From Lytechinus pictus (Eukaryota; Echinodermata; Echinoidea; Temnopleuroida; Toxopneustidae), in contig NC_087252.1 of the NCBI RefSeq assembly GCF_037042905.1, forward strand, positions 28,820,994-28,884,993: a DNA stretch of 64,000 nt. Reading direction: 5' to 3'. Shown in pieces: positions 38,203 through 49,486 of the stretch. The notes beneath the pieces were generated by a model. It saw only the letters and a list, made by a program, of their open reading frames with translations, ran no database searches and was not told where the DNA came from. The translations under genes were made by a program, and so were the position numbers. How positions within the stretch are numbered: the first letter of the stretch is position 1; every line of letters begins with the position of its first letter.

Positions 38203-38471
38203 GGCGCCGTCTTACAAAGAGTTGCGATTGATCCAATCAATCTCAAGTCTATGGAAATCCCTCAATGTCAGATTTTTTCTCTAGGAAATTTGCTCATTGT
38301 CCTATGAAAACAGAGAGAAGCATACTGAATTGTCAAGAAAACAGTGAATATATGAATTATGGCCATTCATAAAACAATATTTTGAACGAACATGTATTTT
38401 AGATGTTGACGTGCCTGGCTTTCCATAGTTGCGATTGATCGGATCAATCACAACTCTTTGTAAGACGGGCC
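38203..38471. mobile_element. 269-bp inverted-repeat element with CCAG repeat
   Basis: GGCGCCGTCTTACAAAGAGT and CTCTTTGTAAGACGGGCC are inverted, continuing through TTGCGATTGATC. CCAG occurs at both borders; the uninterrupted copy at 39427 has a single CCAG. Confidence 0.8.
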
Positions 38472-38514
38472 CCAGTTTTGTGAAACACCATCCCTGTGAT
38501 GGTGTAATAGGATG

Positions 38515-38753
38515 CACTGTAAAAACTGTGGTGTTAAAACTGACACCAGTTGGTGTTAATAGAGGACCACACCCCGAGGTGTTAAAATTACACCCTAGAG
38601 ATTGAACATAACACCAAAGAGTGTAAATGTAACAACCAAAGGTGTTGTAATACATCTATAGGTGTTAAACTAACACCATCAATTTAACACCGGAGTAAAA
38701 TAACTGGTGTGGTCCTCTTTGTACACCGGTTAAAACACAGGTTTTGCTGTGTG
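38515..38753. mobile_element. Family D element, 239 bp, opposite orientation
   Basis: CACTGTAAAAACTGTGG to AGGTTTTGCTGTGTG. It matches the reverse complement of 11791-12029 at the same length. The site without it is GGATGTATGTACG at about 39460. Confidence 0.85.
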
Positions 38754-38804
38754 TAAGTACGACCAAAAACAAAGACAAACTTGTTTGGCACTGGTTAGTA
38801 TTAA

Positions 38805-39402
38805 AGGTGAAGTCCACCCCAGAAAAATGTTAATTTGAATAAATAGAGAAAAATCAAAACCTAGCAAAACGCTGAAAATTTCATCAAAATCGGATGTAAA
38901 ACAAGAAAGTTATGACACTTTAAAGTTTTGCTTATTTTTCACAAAACAGTGATATGCACAACTCAAATGAGAAAGTCGATGATGTCCATCACTCATTATT
39001 ATTTTGTTTTTTATTGTTTGAATTATACAATATTTCATTTTTATAGATTTGACAATGAGGACCAACTTGAATGAATCATATAGTATAAAACAATGCTCAT
39101 TCCATATGTTCAGGGAGGAATTAATCGTTGATTCACTTGACAATGAAGAGAAAATTAGAATATTCCCTATTTCATATGATAAAATACAAAAGAACTAGTG
39201 AGTGGATGACGTCATCAGTCTCCTAATTTGCATACTGACCATGATGTGTATATAATTGTCTTGTTAAATTAAGCAAAACTTTGAAATGTCATAACTTTCT
39301 TATTTTACATCCGATTTTGATGGAATTTTTAGTGTTATGCTTGTTGGATTTTCTCTGTATATATATATTCAAATCAACTTTTTGTTGGGGTGGACTTGTC
39401 CT
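38805..39402. mobile_element. Family A element at a tandem-duplication junction
   Basis: TTAA (38801-38804), AGGTGAAGTCCACCCCAG start; GGACTTGTCCT end, then TTAA (39403-39406). It lies exactly between duplication copies A and B. TGACGTCA lies near 39207. Confidence 0.92.
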
Positions 39403-39403
39403 T

Positions 39404-39505
39404 TAAATTCATGCATAACTATAACCAGTCATGTGAAACACCATGTAATAGGATGTATGTACGACAAAAACAAAGACAAACTTTTTTGGCACTGGTTAAT
39501 ATTAA
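39404..39505. repeat. Tandem duplication copy B (uninterrupted)
   Basis: A 100-bp counterpart of 38175-38804 that preserves the pre-insertion sequence for two elements. Confidence 0.78.
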
Positions 39506-39981
39506 GTTCTCGATTAGCCTTTGTGTAGACAATTTGGAAAACCGCAGCAAGTCGTAAAGGTTGTTTACGTTGACTGTTAATGAGCCCGGCTAATTTGGAT
39601 TTCCTCTGCATAAAGGTGCCTCATGCGTGCCGACAGCATTTCTCTCTTGTAGAACTGACTAGGTGGTTGAACCCGATGTCCATCGATCCTTCTTTTTCTG
39701 CATTTTTGTTTTAATTTCTTCAGGGGTATGGTGAAATTTTGGTTTAAAGTTCCAATCGTTTGCTGTAAAACTTTGCCAGGTAGAAAAGAAGGAAACGCTT
39801 TCCACGAAATATGAAATATGACTGATTGTCACTATATTGTACATTCGATAGACCTTTTCCAACTTTTGAGATACAAACTTACAACTTAGCAACATATTCT
39901 CTCTCTGCTGGGTGAAAAAAAAGTCTTGTCACAAGAAGAGTGAAGACTATAATTATTTTCTTCCTTCTTGTTTGAGAAACA

Positions 39982-40061
39982 AACGTAGAGGGCGCCAACA
40001 CTTATCCATGGATAGTTAATACAGGAACACTATCCATGGAAGTGTCGATGCCCTCTAACGG
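39982..40061. repeat. Small inverted repeat with CTCF-like ends
   Basis: GAGGGCGCCAACACTTATCC and its imperfect complement enclose ATGGATAGT arms. Each end fits CCASYAGRKGGCRSY at 12 of 15 positions by my count (39982-39996 plus, 40047-40061 minus). Confidence 0.6.
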
Positions 40062-40243
40062 TTCCATTATTACTTCAGTAGAAAACGTTTTATATATGCC
40101 CCTATCTTTACTTTGTTGATGATAATGATGTAATGGAAATAAAAGTCTGATCATTCTCAGTAAATATTATACCTATGACTACATTTTGCTTTATCTTTTT
40201 TTTCTCTCTCTCTCTCCATCCATCTCTAATCCATCCCCTTCAG

Positions 40244-40324
40244 TTTCAGTAGTGGTAGAAGAGCCCCCGGTCGAGACCAGACTTAACGAAGGAACACAGA
40301 CAGATATTCCAGAACCGCTCGAAG
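40244..40324 (+). CDS. Ig receptor exon 7: tail
   Basis: A strong pyrimidine tract, then CCCTTCAG; donor GAAG|GTAAGG. Phase 1-1, 81 nt. Pro/Glu/Val-rich (VVVEEPPVETRLNEG and on), no known domain. Confidence 0.72.
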
Positions 40325-41060
40325 GTAAGGTCATAGGTCACGGGTCATTTGCCCACTTCTTCAAAAGTCTAAAGTCATTTCATGCATATTGAATATTGAT
40401 TTGTAGCTGTAGAAACTGGGTGACTAATGTTTAAAAAAAAAACATTCATTAATGTTTCAAATTATATGATGGAAATTTGAATGAATACATTCATCAGGAT
40501 GTGTTTATGTTATATTAGCCTACTATGTTTTTGTAGCCATCTATAACGACCGCCTCTGCATTGTCTAACTCAAAGCGTGCAACGAGCTAGTATAGGCAGC
40601 TTAAATTTCCCGCAGTTCAAGAAATTATATAATACTTTACAGAGCAATAGATTTTGCTTCAACCATGGACCTATAGGTCCATGCTTCAACCAACATCTTT
40701 TTTTAATAATTGTGTAACCACTTCGATTTAAGTCATGAATATACCTGCCACTTTTCCTAATAATGGGAATATTCCTATTTCGGATGAAAGGGAAAACATA
40801 CATTTTAACCCGTGTGTTCTTATTTCTGTGAAAAAAAACTAGACTATTATTTGATAGGAAGATTAAGAACGTTCCCGTTTCTGGAAATTTGTTTCTATTT
40901 CTTGGCTACCAGGGAAGACTGATATGCATGTTATTTGTTTTTCATATTTGGGGATCATGATTATATAGACATTCTTACACAGTGCCTTCCATTACTATTG
41001 TTACGTATTTCAATTAACAGGGTAAATAAAGGGATAATGTTTGATTTTGGTTACTTACAG

Positions 41061-41150
41061 ATGAAGACAGGATGAGTTCAGAAGATGAGGAGCAGTCCCA
41101 AGAATTGTTGAGCAAAGATGACAGGGAAGATAGCAAGTCAATCTCGATAG
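41061..41150 (+). CDS. Ig receptor exon 8: acidic tail
   Basis: Acceptor GGTTACTTACAG, donor ATAG|GTAAGT. Phase 1-1, 90 nt. RMSSEDEEQSQELLSKDD is acidic with Ser next to acids, as for CK2 sites. Confidence 0.75.
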
Positions 41151-41394
41151 GTAAGTCAAGGGTTTTAAATCATGTCGTACCTGTTTGGATTTTTTTTTCT
41201 CTCTCTCTTCAAGAATGAAATGCCCAGCTGAATCAAATTAAGGTTTAATTCATTTTGTCTGGAGCTATTTGATTTTATTATATCTATTTATTTCCACATT
41301 CCATTAACAAAAAGTATATACAAGTGTAATCATTTTTTCTCAGCATAACATTACAAAAAGCAAATGACATAGTGAATAACACTATTCTAATGAA

Positions 41395-42085
41395 AATCTT
41401 CTTCCTCCTCCTTCTTCTCTTCTTCCTTTTCTTCCTCCTCCTCCTCTTCTTCTTCTTCCTCTCCTCCTTCCTCTTCTTCCTTTTCCACATGAAAACTCAC
41501 GACCCCCACACATTACTAACCTCTTCTCCTTCTTCATCTTCTTCCTCCTCCTTCTCCTCTTCTTCCTTTTCTCCCTCCTCCTTCTCTTCTTCTTCCTCTC
41601 CTCCTTCCTCTTCTTCCTTTTCCACATGAAAACCCACGACCCCCACACATTACTAACCTCTTCTCCTTCTCCTTCTTCTTCTTCTTCATCATGTTCTTCC
41701 TCGTCCTCTTCCTTTTCCTCTTCCTTTTCTTCTCTCTCCTCCTCCTCTTCTTCTTCCTCTCCTTCTTCCTCTTCTTCCTTTTCCACATGAAAACTCACGA
41801 CCCCCACACATTACTAACCTCTTCTCCTTCTTCTTCTTCTTCTTCCTCCTCCTCATTCCTCTTCTTCCTTTTCTTCCTCCTCCCCCTCTTCTTCTTCTTC
41901 CTCTCCTTTTCCCTCGTCTTCCTTTTCCACATGAAAACTCACGAACCCCACACATTACTAACCTCTTCTCCTTCTTCTTCTTCTCCTTCCTCTTCTTCAT
42001 CTTCTTCCTCCTCCTCCTTCTCCTCTTCTTCCTTTTCTTCCTCCTCCTCCTCCTCTTCTTCTTCTTCTTCTTTCTTTTCCACATG
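41395..42085. repeat. Polypyrimidine minisatellite in the last intron
   Basis: Nearly 700 bp of CTT/CCT on the + strand, broken five times by a common module CCACATGAAAACTCACGACC, then CCCCACACATTACTAACC, at about 41485, 41622, 41784, 41929 and 42079. ORFs here (poly-Ser, poly-Lys/Glu) are artefacts. Confidence 0.93.
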
Positions 42086-42177
42086 AAAACCCACGAGCCC
42101 CACACATTGCTAACCTCTTGTCAATTGTTGTCATCAATAAAAACCATTCTATTCCTTTCACTCCAACCTGTCTCCAG

Positions 42178-42419
42178 GACCATCACAGCTCTCCAGCCGA
42201 TCCGACATCGCCCATGCTGACTTCGGCGAGAGCTGGGTTTGCGTGAGCAACGAAGAGGTGAAGAGACTACGAGAAGCTAAAGATGACGACGGGACCGCGG
42301 TGGATGACCCAACTCCAACGGAAGAGCCCCCTCAGCGTCCGGGCCACTTCCGCGGCATCGCCCAAGGGTTCGGAAACCTTCTTGACACTGTCAACAACTT
42401 CCTGCGGCATGAAGCTTGA
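42178..42419 (+). CDS. Ig receptor exon 9: C-terminal tail and stop
   Basis: Acceptor CCAACCTGTCTCCAG ends at 42177; phase 1. 79 residues after the split codon and a TGA at 42417-42419. ESWVCVSNEEVKRLREAK may form a helix; the end is GNLLDTVNNFLRHEA. The 3' UTR follows; AATAAA is at 42832 and again near 43637. Confidence 0.8.
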
Positions 42420-43790
42420 TCCGATGGACACTGATCGTCGCAGCTGTTAGCTTATTTATTGCTCCTGATTTGGCTGCCTCAGCCAATCCTAGTGAAGAGT
42501 GTACCGTTAGGGATGTGATTCCTTGTCAGAAACACAGACTGTGATACAGTAGAAAGGGACGTTATGTTAATGGTCAGGAATGATTAAAAAACTTCGCTTG
42601 TACATCTTGCCATCTCTAATCTTGATGGGTATCTGAAGTATAACCATGAATGTCAAATTACATGAGCACTAACCTATTCGCAAACTCCCAAAACATGTAT
42701 GCTTTGTAAGCCCTATTGCTTGTATTTATTACCTAAATAAGGATCTCACACGGAAATCTGATTTCATCATCGGTGACAATTTGGAGCCATGCTGGTTCCT
42801 AGAAAATATAGGCCTGAATGTCCATCTGAGTAATAAATTCATATAGTTATCACGGAGCTATAGATTTCATCATGTGTAGGTCTAATTCTTTATACAAGTT
42901 GCAAACTGGAAATCAAGGCTTCAGTAGTAAGCATATGCTCTCGAACTATAGGCCTACTATTGAAATTATTCCAGTGTTATCCGTCTTGCTGAGAGTCGTG
43001 AGTCACGTGATCGTGTCACATGATATTCTTGAAAGCTGCTATTGGATGATGCGGTGCAATAAGATAAATAGGCAAAATCTAAACATTGCAGCTCTGATGT
43101 GATTGTTAGTACCTTCGCACACTTTATTCCGATGAATTGCTCCTCTTTCATGTACCTCGGGTTGTCATTGAAATCGACAGAATGATCAAAATAAATTAAG
43201 GTCTTGTTGGGACAGTCGTTGGCCATGTTGGCCATGCTCTCTGGATACGACACCGAAGGTGATGTAGAATAGCGCCATCTACGTTTCGGACGCGTGCTCT
43301 TTCCGATTACGTGCCCATAGCACTGAGATCAGTGGCCCAGCATGCTAACTGCACGATGTATGAGAATAATTCTTATGTACAGCATCATGGTCACAAAATC
43401 CATTGACATTCCCGTCAATATTGTAACGTTTGTTGGGAAATGAGTCAACAAACACCTTTGTATTATTTGTTAGAATTGTCGAACTTGTACGTTTTACTGA
43501 TCAATTTTAATTAATGTTTACATTGATAGTTTTTGTGATAGTTTGACCAGCTTAAACCATTACCTATTATCATCATTACTAATGTAATAAGTGCTATGTA
43601 ATGTGGCAAATAGAATGCTTTCGGAGAAAATAATGAATAATAAACCTACCGTTTAGTTTGAGGCGTCGCGTCGTGAAATATGATGAAATATGCAGGTGAA
43701 CTTACTTATTATTATTTTACAGAACAGGGTCTCTTTCACATTGCACACTCTGTTTATACTGCATTCTCAGAATATGTTTTAACCAAACCA
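42420..43790 (+). other. 3' UTR and flank of the Ig gene
   Basis: The polyadenylation site cannot be fixed. AGCGCCATCTACGT at 43271-43284 is another TAGATGGCGCT-type motif on the minus strand. Confidence 0.45.
43113..43235 (-). CDS. Hypothetical first coding exon, antisense to the Ig 3' flank
   Basis: The ATG at 43235 opens 41 codons (MANMANDCPNKTLIYFDHSV and on) ending at KCAK followed by G|GTACTAAC, a possible donor. Composition looks protein-like, but no downstream exon or family was recognised. It may be chance. Confidence 0.2.
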
Positions 43791-44175
43791 TGTTGTTGAA
43801 TAATATTTACCGATTGTTGGTTAAAATATAAAATTACCAACTGTTGAATAAAATGTGAAATTACAAACTGCATGCATGTTGATCAAAATATGAAATTACA
43901 AACTTGTTTAAAATAGGGAATTACCAACTGTTGATTAAAATATAAAAATTACCAACTCACGGTTGATTAAAATATGAAATTACCAACTGTTAGTGTAATA
44001 ACTATTAAAATATGAAATTACCAAGTGTTGATTAAAATATAAAAACCACCAACTATTGTTTAAAATATGAATATCCAACTGTTGATAAAAAAAAATGCAA
44101 ATTTGTTTTCCATGCAATTTTGTTTTATCCAACAACTGGTAGGTTCATTTTTTAACCAACCTGTTGGTTACAAAA
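43790..44175. repeat. AT-rich minisatellite (ACCAACTGTTGATTAAAAT)
   Basis: About ten degenerate units, roughly 25-35 bp, each with ACCAACTGTTG and AAAATATGAAATT. The borders, TTTTAACCAAACCATG and TTTTTAACCAACCTGTTGG, look alike. Confidence 0.8.
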
Positions 44176-44431
44176 TTTCTCCGAGTGTATTATCAGCATG
44201 AACACATTGGCTGACATGATAGAAGATGCGGGTTTATTAATTATTCATCTTAACTTTCTAGTTCAGGATGTTCTCTTTGTCATTTTAATCTACTCGTCTA
44301 TTTGAAATTCCTCTTCTTTCGGTTTATTATTTATATCTGTTAATTTATTACGTTTACGTATAGAGGTTACACAACTCAGAAATATTACTTATGTAGTCAA
44401 AGTCACCCAGGATTAGTTCGTCGCACATAGC

Positions 44432-45030
44432 TGAGAAGTCCACCCCCAACAAAACGTTGATTCGAATAAAAAGAGAAAAAAATCAAACAAGCATAACACT
44501 GAAAATTTCATCAAAATTGGATGTGAAATACGAAACTTATGACATATTAAAGTTTCGCCTAATTTCACAAAACAGTTTTATTCACATCCTTGTTGGTATG
44601 CAAATGAGGAGACTGATGTCATCACTCACTCACAATTTTTTTTGTAATTTATTATATGAACTATGAAATATTCAAATTTTCTCACCGTTGTCCTGTGAAA
44701 CAACGATTACTTTCCTCCCTGAACACGTGGAATTAGCATTGTTTTTTTTAATACTATATCTATATGGTTCAATCAAGTTTGTCCTTATTGTCAAAACTAA
44801 AAAATGAAATATTGTATAATTCAAACAATAAAAAAATAGAAATAGTGAGTGAATGACATCATCGACTGTCTCATTTGCATGTCACTGAGTTGTACATATC
44901 ACTGTTTTGTGAAAAATAAGCGAAACTTTAAAATGTCATAACTTTCTTATTTTACATCCGATTTTGATGAAATGTTCAGCATAATGCTTGTTTGATTGAT
45001 TCAATCATTTTTCTGGGGTGGACTTGACCT
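44432..45030. mobile_element. Family A element, decayed left end
   Basis: GAGAAGTCCACCCCCAAC start; GGGGTGGACTTGACCT end, then TTAG. Inner arms are intact. Confidence 0.88.
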
Positions 45031-45499
45031 TTAGATCGGTGCAGAAAATGATTTTTTTTTTTTTTTTTTCATTTCTGTATAGTTTAATATCTCAAATACG
45101 TGCAACCGGTGAACTTGATAGAAGCACGAAATATATCGTAAGGTCTACAAAATATATACTCTTTGTCTTGTGTTTTGAATCATTGAATAAAATCAAGATT
45201 GTTTATACAATGAAAAAGTTAAAACACCTCCGATCGTATAGAATAAGACTAATGTAACATTGTGATGCTAATTATATTATGATGGTGTATTTCATAGAAT
45301 TGCAGAAATAATTGTTTGATATGCAATTAAGCGTAAAGAAAGATAGTGTGTGAATTTTAGAGGCTTCAGTTTTGTTCATATTACTAAAGGGAGGAAAATA
45401 AAGCATTTATATATTATATATAGAGGTGCCAGTAATTGTAGATAGCAATGAACGAGCTTTATTTGCTTTGAATGCTCACATTGCCCATATCAGATGCTT

Positions 45500-45710
45500 G
45501 AGGGGTCAGATTGATTCGAGAACCGGGTCAGATTGACCCGGGAACAGAGTCTGTTGGTACCACAGACCGTTCCGGGTCAAAAAGAGACTATAAGGTCCGA
45601 TGTAACCATTTTGGGGTCAAATATATTCCTCACTCCGTCACATCGGTCCTTGTATTGCGGGTATCAATTTTGAGCCACTTTACGGGTCATTCTGACCCCA
45701 GATTTTTTTT
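45500..45710. repeat. GGGTCA-rich dispersed repeat
   Basis: Multiple GGGTCA words. ACCGTTCCGGGTCAAAAAGA through ACATCGGTCCTTGTAT recurs in the intron of both thioesterase genes (51262-51345, 63026-63109). Confidence 0.75.
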
Positions 45711-46475
45711 ATTATTATTAAAAGAATTATTAATTCATACAAGTACTTTCTGAGTGCAGTAGCATTGAACAGTTATTCCATCACCATAATTTATTTTCAT
45801 TGTTTTTACGTGGTGTTATTATGCCCCATTGCATCTTATTTATAACCAAACTCATTTTTTGTTTACATTTGTGTTTTTAGTGATTCCGTGCAATAATATC
45901 AGTCAGGTTTATCTTTTATTTTTACGTTGCTGCACGTTGCACATTATTGCCTAGATATATGAACACGATTGCAACTACTGGACAAAAGAATAAACTGTAT
46001 TTCACAAAGAGTTTTTGTGACTTAAAGGAAACCAAAATACAAGGAGAGAATCCATCTAATCAGAAGAAAAAAAAGAATAAAATTTTCTCCTGTATTTCAC
46101 GCATTTCACATAACCTCCTCTCCACCTTGACATATGTGGTGTGAATTATATTTTCCCATGACATATGTTATGCTCAGAAGGATCGAGGCAAGATGCAATT
46201 CGAAAGATAATTGGAAAACTCTGACCATTTTAACTAATGGAGAGTTGTCCACAAAATATGCGATTCTGAATCCCCATAGAAAGTACACTAAGACTATTTA
46301 AACGTCCATATAACCTGCTTCTTTCATAATCGATATTTATTAAACTTGTTTTGAATTGTTCCTCTCATTTTACTCTTCCCAATAAGATTGCTTAATTCCC
46401 TTCTTGGGTTTTGGTTTCTTTAAAATCGCACTTAATTCCCAGTTGCGTGCGGTTATAAAACGAAACCTGCTCTAA
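45711..46475. other. AT-rich spacer
   Basis: No feature recognised. Confidence 0.4.
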
Positions 46476-47335
46476 GTTCCACCGTGAGGATGTGCGCTAG
46501 TTCGTACACGGCACAAACGCTGTTTAAAAGTTGCATAAAACGCTGCTTACGATGTGAACTTGGAGAATGAAACCCTAGAAACCAGCTGAATCCATATCAA
46601 AGAGAAAAATCAAAGAAACATATTGTTGAAAGTTTGAGGAAGATTGAATGAATAATAAGAAAGTTATGAGCATTTGAAAGACGAGATCACTAATGCCACG
46701 TATAGATCCTCCCATTGGCAGTGCGACCAAGATCTGTGATGTCACACACGTACAACTCCCTAATTACTTAAGTACTTATTTCACTTATATTCTCACTTTT
46801 ATAGAGTCTATTACAAGGTGAGGTGTTCTCTTTATGAGAGGACAAGTACAGAGGTTTCACAACATTATATCATTGATGAATCGTTTGTCATATGATTAGA
46901 CTGAGCAAAAAGAGATGTTTTGGGGTATATTTTCAGTGTCCAAAAGGGGAGAGTTGTTCATCTGTGACATCACAGATCTTGGTCGCATTGCCAATGGGAG
47001 GATCTCCATAGCATTAGTGATCTCGACATTCAAATGCTCATAACTCTTCTATTGCTAGTCCTATTTCATTCAGACTTTTGTTGATCTTATTCTTTGATTT
47101 TTCTGCTTTCACAAAAGCTAACTTGCTCCAAGAGTTTCATTCTCCTTTAACAGTAGTTGATTAACACTTTAAACACCCATGTTTAATTCATTGAGCATTA
47201 AATGTTTAAAAAGAATTAACTTTGTTGTGTAAGATTTTAAACATTTGTTTGAGCTGTTCATACAACTTCTGTACTCATATAACGTAAACATCGTCGGATA
47301 AATGAAACAGCGTTTATGGTGTGAGAAAATAATTA
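46476..47335. repeat. Host repeat split by a family F element
   Basis: The left flank (GCTGTTTAAAAGTTG) and right flank (AACAGTAGTTGATTAACAC onward) together match 6005-6255 in order, so the repeat was whole before the insertion at 46565. Confidence 0.65.
46565..47149. mobile_element. Family F palindromic element nested in an older repeat
   Basis: GGAGAATGAAACCCTAGAA and GAGTTTCATTCTCC are inverted ends. The arms share GTGATGTCAC/GTGACATCAC and TTGGTCGCATTGCCAATGGG. TTTAA is on the right; the left TTAA is damaged (CTTGG). Confidence 0.8.
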
Positions 47336-48959
47336 CTCTAGTTGCTTTCGTGTTCCATATAATTCATGCTATTTTACTTTTTGTTGATGATGTCACGTTA
47401 TTTATAAGGTGTCCACATAAAGAATGTTTCTTAGTATCTTCATAAAACAGTTTCAGGAAGAATGATGATGTCTGACTCAAATGATTGTTGTGTGAGGGTA
47501 ACGGAGGATAATTTCCTCCAAATTATATAGGTGCATTTACATGAACTTAATAAAGTGTGAATTAAACGCGTATTGCTTGGTGTTATAACGCGTGCAAAGG
47601 AAGTTGTTCACATAATAACCACAATGCACATTGTTCAAGAGTCTGTACTTATACTGTGATTGAAAAAAATATACCACATCGTGCTGTACATGTATATCAT
47701 TTGGTATTAAAATAACTATTTATGCAAAATAATGACAAATGGTGTTATTTTCATTTATTTCTTTGTGTTATTCATTTATTATGAATATGAATGTATTTAT
47801 TCAAAATTTTCCATTATTGGTGTTGTCACCTTATTTACGACAGGGTACTGCTAAATTTCTTCACCTTAATCACCACTAATCACCACTACTGGGAATGGTT
47901 CTTAAAAGGACTTCTCCTGGGAGTATTTTTGTCAAACAACTTGTCGGATCGACTTTCCTCCATTGCGATCGGCTGAGAAGCTCTATGGCAATTGTTAGAT
48001 AAAACATGAATTGTCGAATAAAACGCCCGATATAGGTCTTTTCACGCAACTCTCTCCCAATGTCTTATGCTACGAGTCATTTTGTCCATGGCCGTGTGCG
48101 AGATATTTTCTTTTCTTGTGGGGGGGGGGGGGGGCAAGTCGAGTAAAATTTTTCGAAGAGACTCAAAAGTGAGGGCCGGAGCGAAGTTACCGGGCTTGTC
48201 ATTGGGTCGCTTTTGCGTTTCCTGAAGTAAAATTGAAGAATTTCGGGCACGCTCTCTGTGAGTTGTGTGAAAATTTTCACTAAACAACTGCATGTAAGTT
48301 TGAACAATTTCGGGGGGGGCAGTTACCATAGGAACTGTGCTTTTCAGCCAATCAAATTCAAGGAAAGTTGTCGGATCTGACTACATGTCAAACAAAAACA
48401 AAAAAATAGATGAAACGCCCCCTGAAAGGAACACAGTATTCACTCCTTGATAATGCTCTGATCAGTGACGATGTTAACTTTGTCGTTTTTTAGGACCTTT
48501 TTCTGACGAGCGAATGAAAGAAGAAATAATCATTCCACCGACAGTTATCTTCATTTTTTCCGTATGAGAGCTTTATTGTTTCATCATCACCGAGTCCAAA
48601 GTCTTTTTATAGGAAACAAATCCATTATCCGCTGTGAACAATAAACCGCGCAACAATCATCACAGTCTGACCTATGTACTCTCTTGTATATGCTACCATA
48701 AGGTCAAAAGCAAAGGTCAAGTTCAGAGGGTCAGTTCCGGTGCAGTTATTGCTAAAAAAAAAAGACATTAGACTCGGGAAAGCCATTATAGCCATTATTA
48801 TACATAGCATACACAATATACATATATATTCATCATTTTTCAAGTCAACTGTGGCGACATAATATAGGCACATTGTTAAATTATCTTCTATACAATGATT
48901 CAGTTCTCCCGCAAATATGGTTGTCTATCGAGATTGTGTGTTGTGTTTTCTCTTTCGAA

Positions 48960-49480
48960 AAGGGGCCATTTTGCAAATGATTGTTAAAGGCGGGTTGATT
49001 TAGTAATTCAGTTCCAATATGAATTTCCTTTTTCGCAAAATAAATAAGGAGATTATCGATGAAAAAAAATCGAACAATAAAAAAAAAACGATGAATAAAA
49101 AGGACCTAGAATCGATCATTGAGGTACACCACATGAAGGATAACAACACCTGAAATTACAGTTTGATATGATACCATCCGATTAATTTTGAATAACTTTC
49201 AAACCAAGAGTGTGACTATGATAAACCTCGCATACCATAACATTCTATTTTATGTAATTAAGTGGAGTAACCAATTAAATAACATGCCTTAATAAAGTCG
49301 AGAAAGACACCACCAAGAAAAACTAAACTTAAACAAGAAGCTTAACAAGAACGAATCTGACTAATCTGCGAAACAAATGAAGCAACAAAACCATGAAAAC
49401 GGAGGAGGCTCGCCTAAAAAAAATCCAAAACGCAGGTCCAGAGTAATCAACTTTGGAAAAAAATAATGTGTTAAGGATGA
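48960..49480 (-). mobile_element. LINE reverse-transcriptase debris
   Basis: The minus strand reads VVYLNDRF and SCGVPQ-like pieces near 49100-49130 and RRLVRFVLVKLL near 49340-49380, as in an L2/CR1-type RT, with stops and shifts. Part of it is shared with 61503-61700. Confidence 0.5.
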
Positions 49481-49486
49481 CATTAA

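Larger units (their letters stand above)
38175..38804. repeat. Tandem duplication copy A (with two insertions)
   Basis: TTTAAATTCATGCGTAAC, then CCAG, GTGAAACACCAT, TAATAGGATG and GACAAACTTGTTTGGCACTG match in order the 100-bp copy at 39404-39505. The long version is interrupted by the elements at 38203-38471 and 38515-38753. Confidence 0.8.
9129..42419 (+). other. Gene span: type I membrane Ig-superfamily receptor, nine coding exons
   Basis: The joined exons give 1461 nt, 486 residues plus stop. Residues 1-24 are a signal peptide. A V-like Ig domain follows (Cys55, Trp70, Cys130), then a C2-like Ig domain (Cys191, Trp204, Cys245, plus an extra Cys163/Cys177 pair). A transmembrane helix spans about 272-297 with a basic stop-transfer KSRKRSRSR, and a tail of about 190 residues follows. 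Eight sequons lie in the ectodomain. The tail has YNKL (from Tyr328), which fits a YxxPhi sorting motif, and an acidic SSEDEE stretch. All exon borders are phase 1, typical of Ig genes. It looks like a cell-surface adhesion or immune receptor; no named orthologue is claimed. The link from exon 1 across the 22-kb intron rests on phase and logic only, and further exons could lie in that intron. Confidence 0.75.

Noticed and set aside
41382-42105. Long Lys/Glu/Arg-rich and Ser/Phe-rich ORFs
   Set aside because: They come from a CT-repeat array inside the last intron of the Ig gene.
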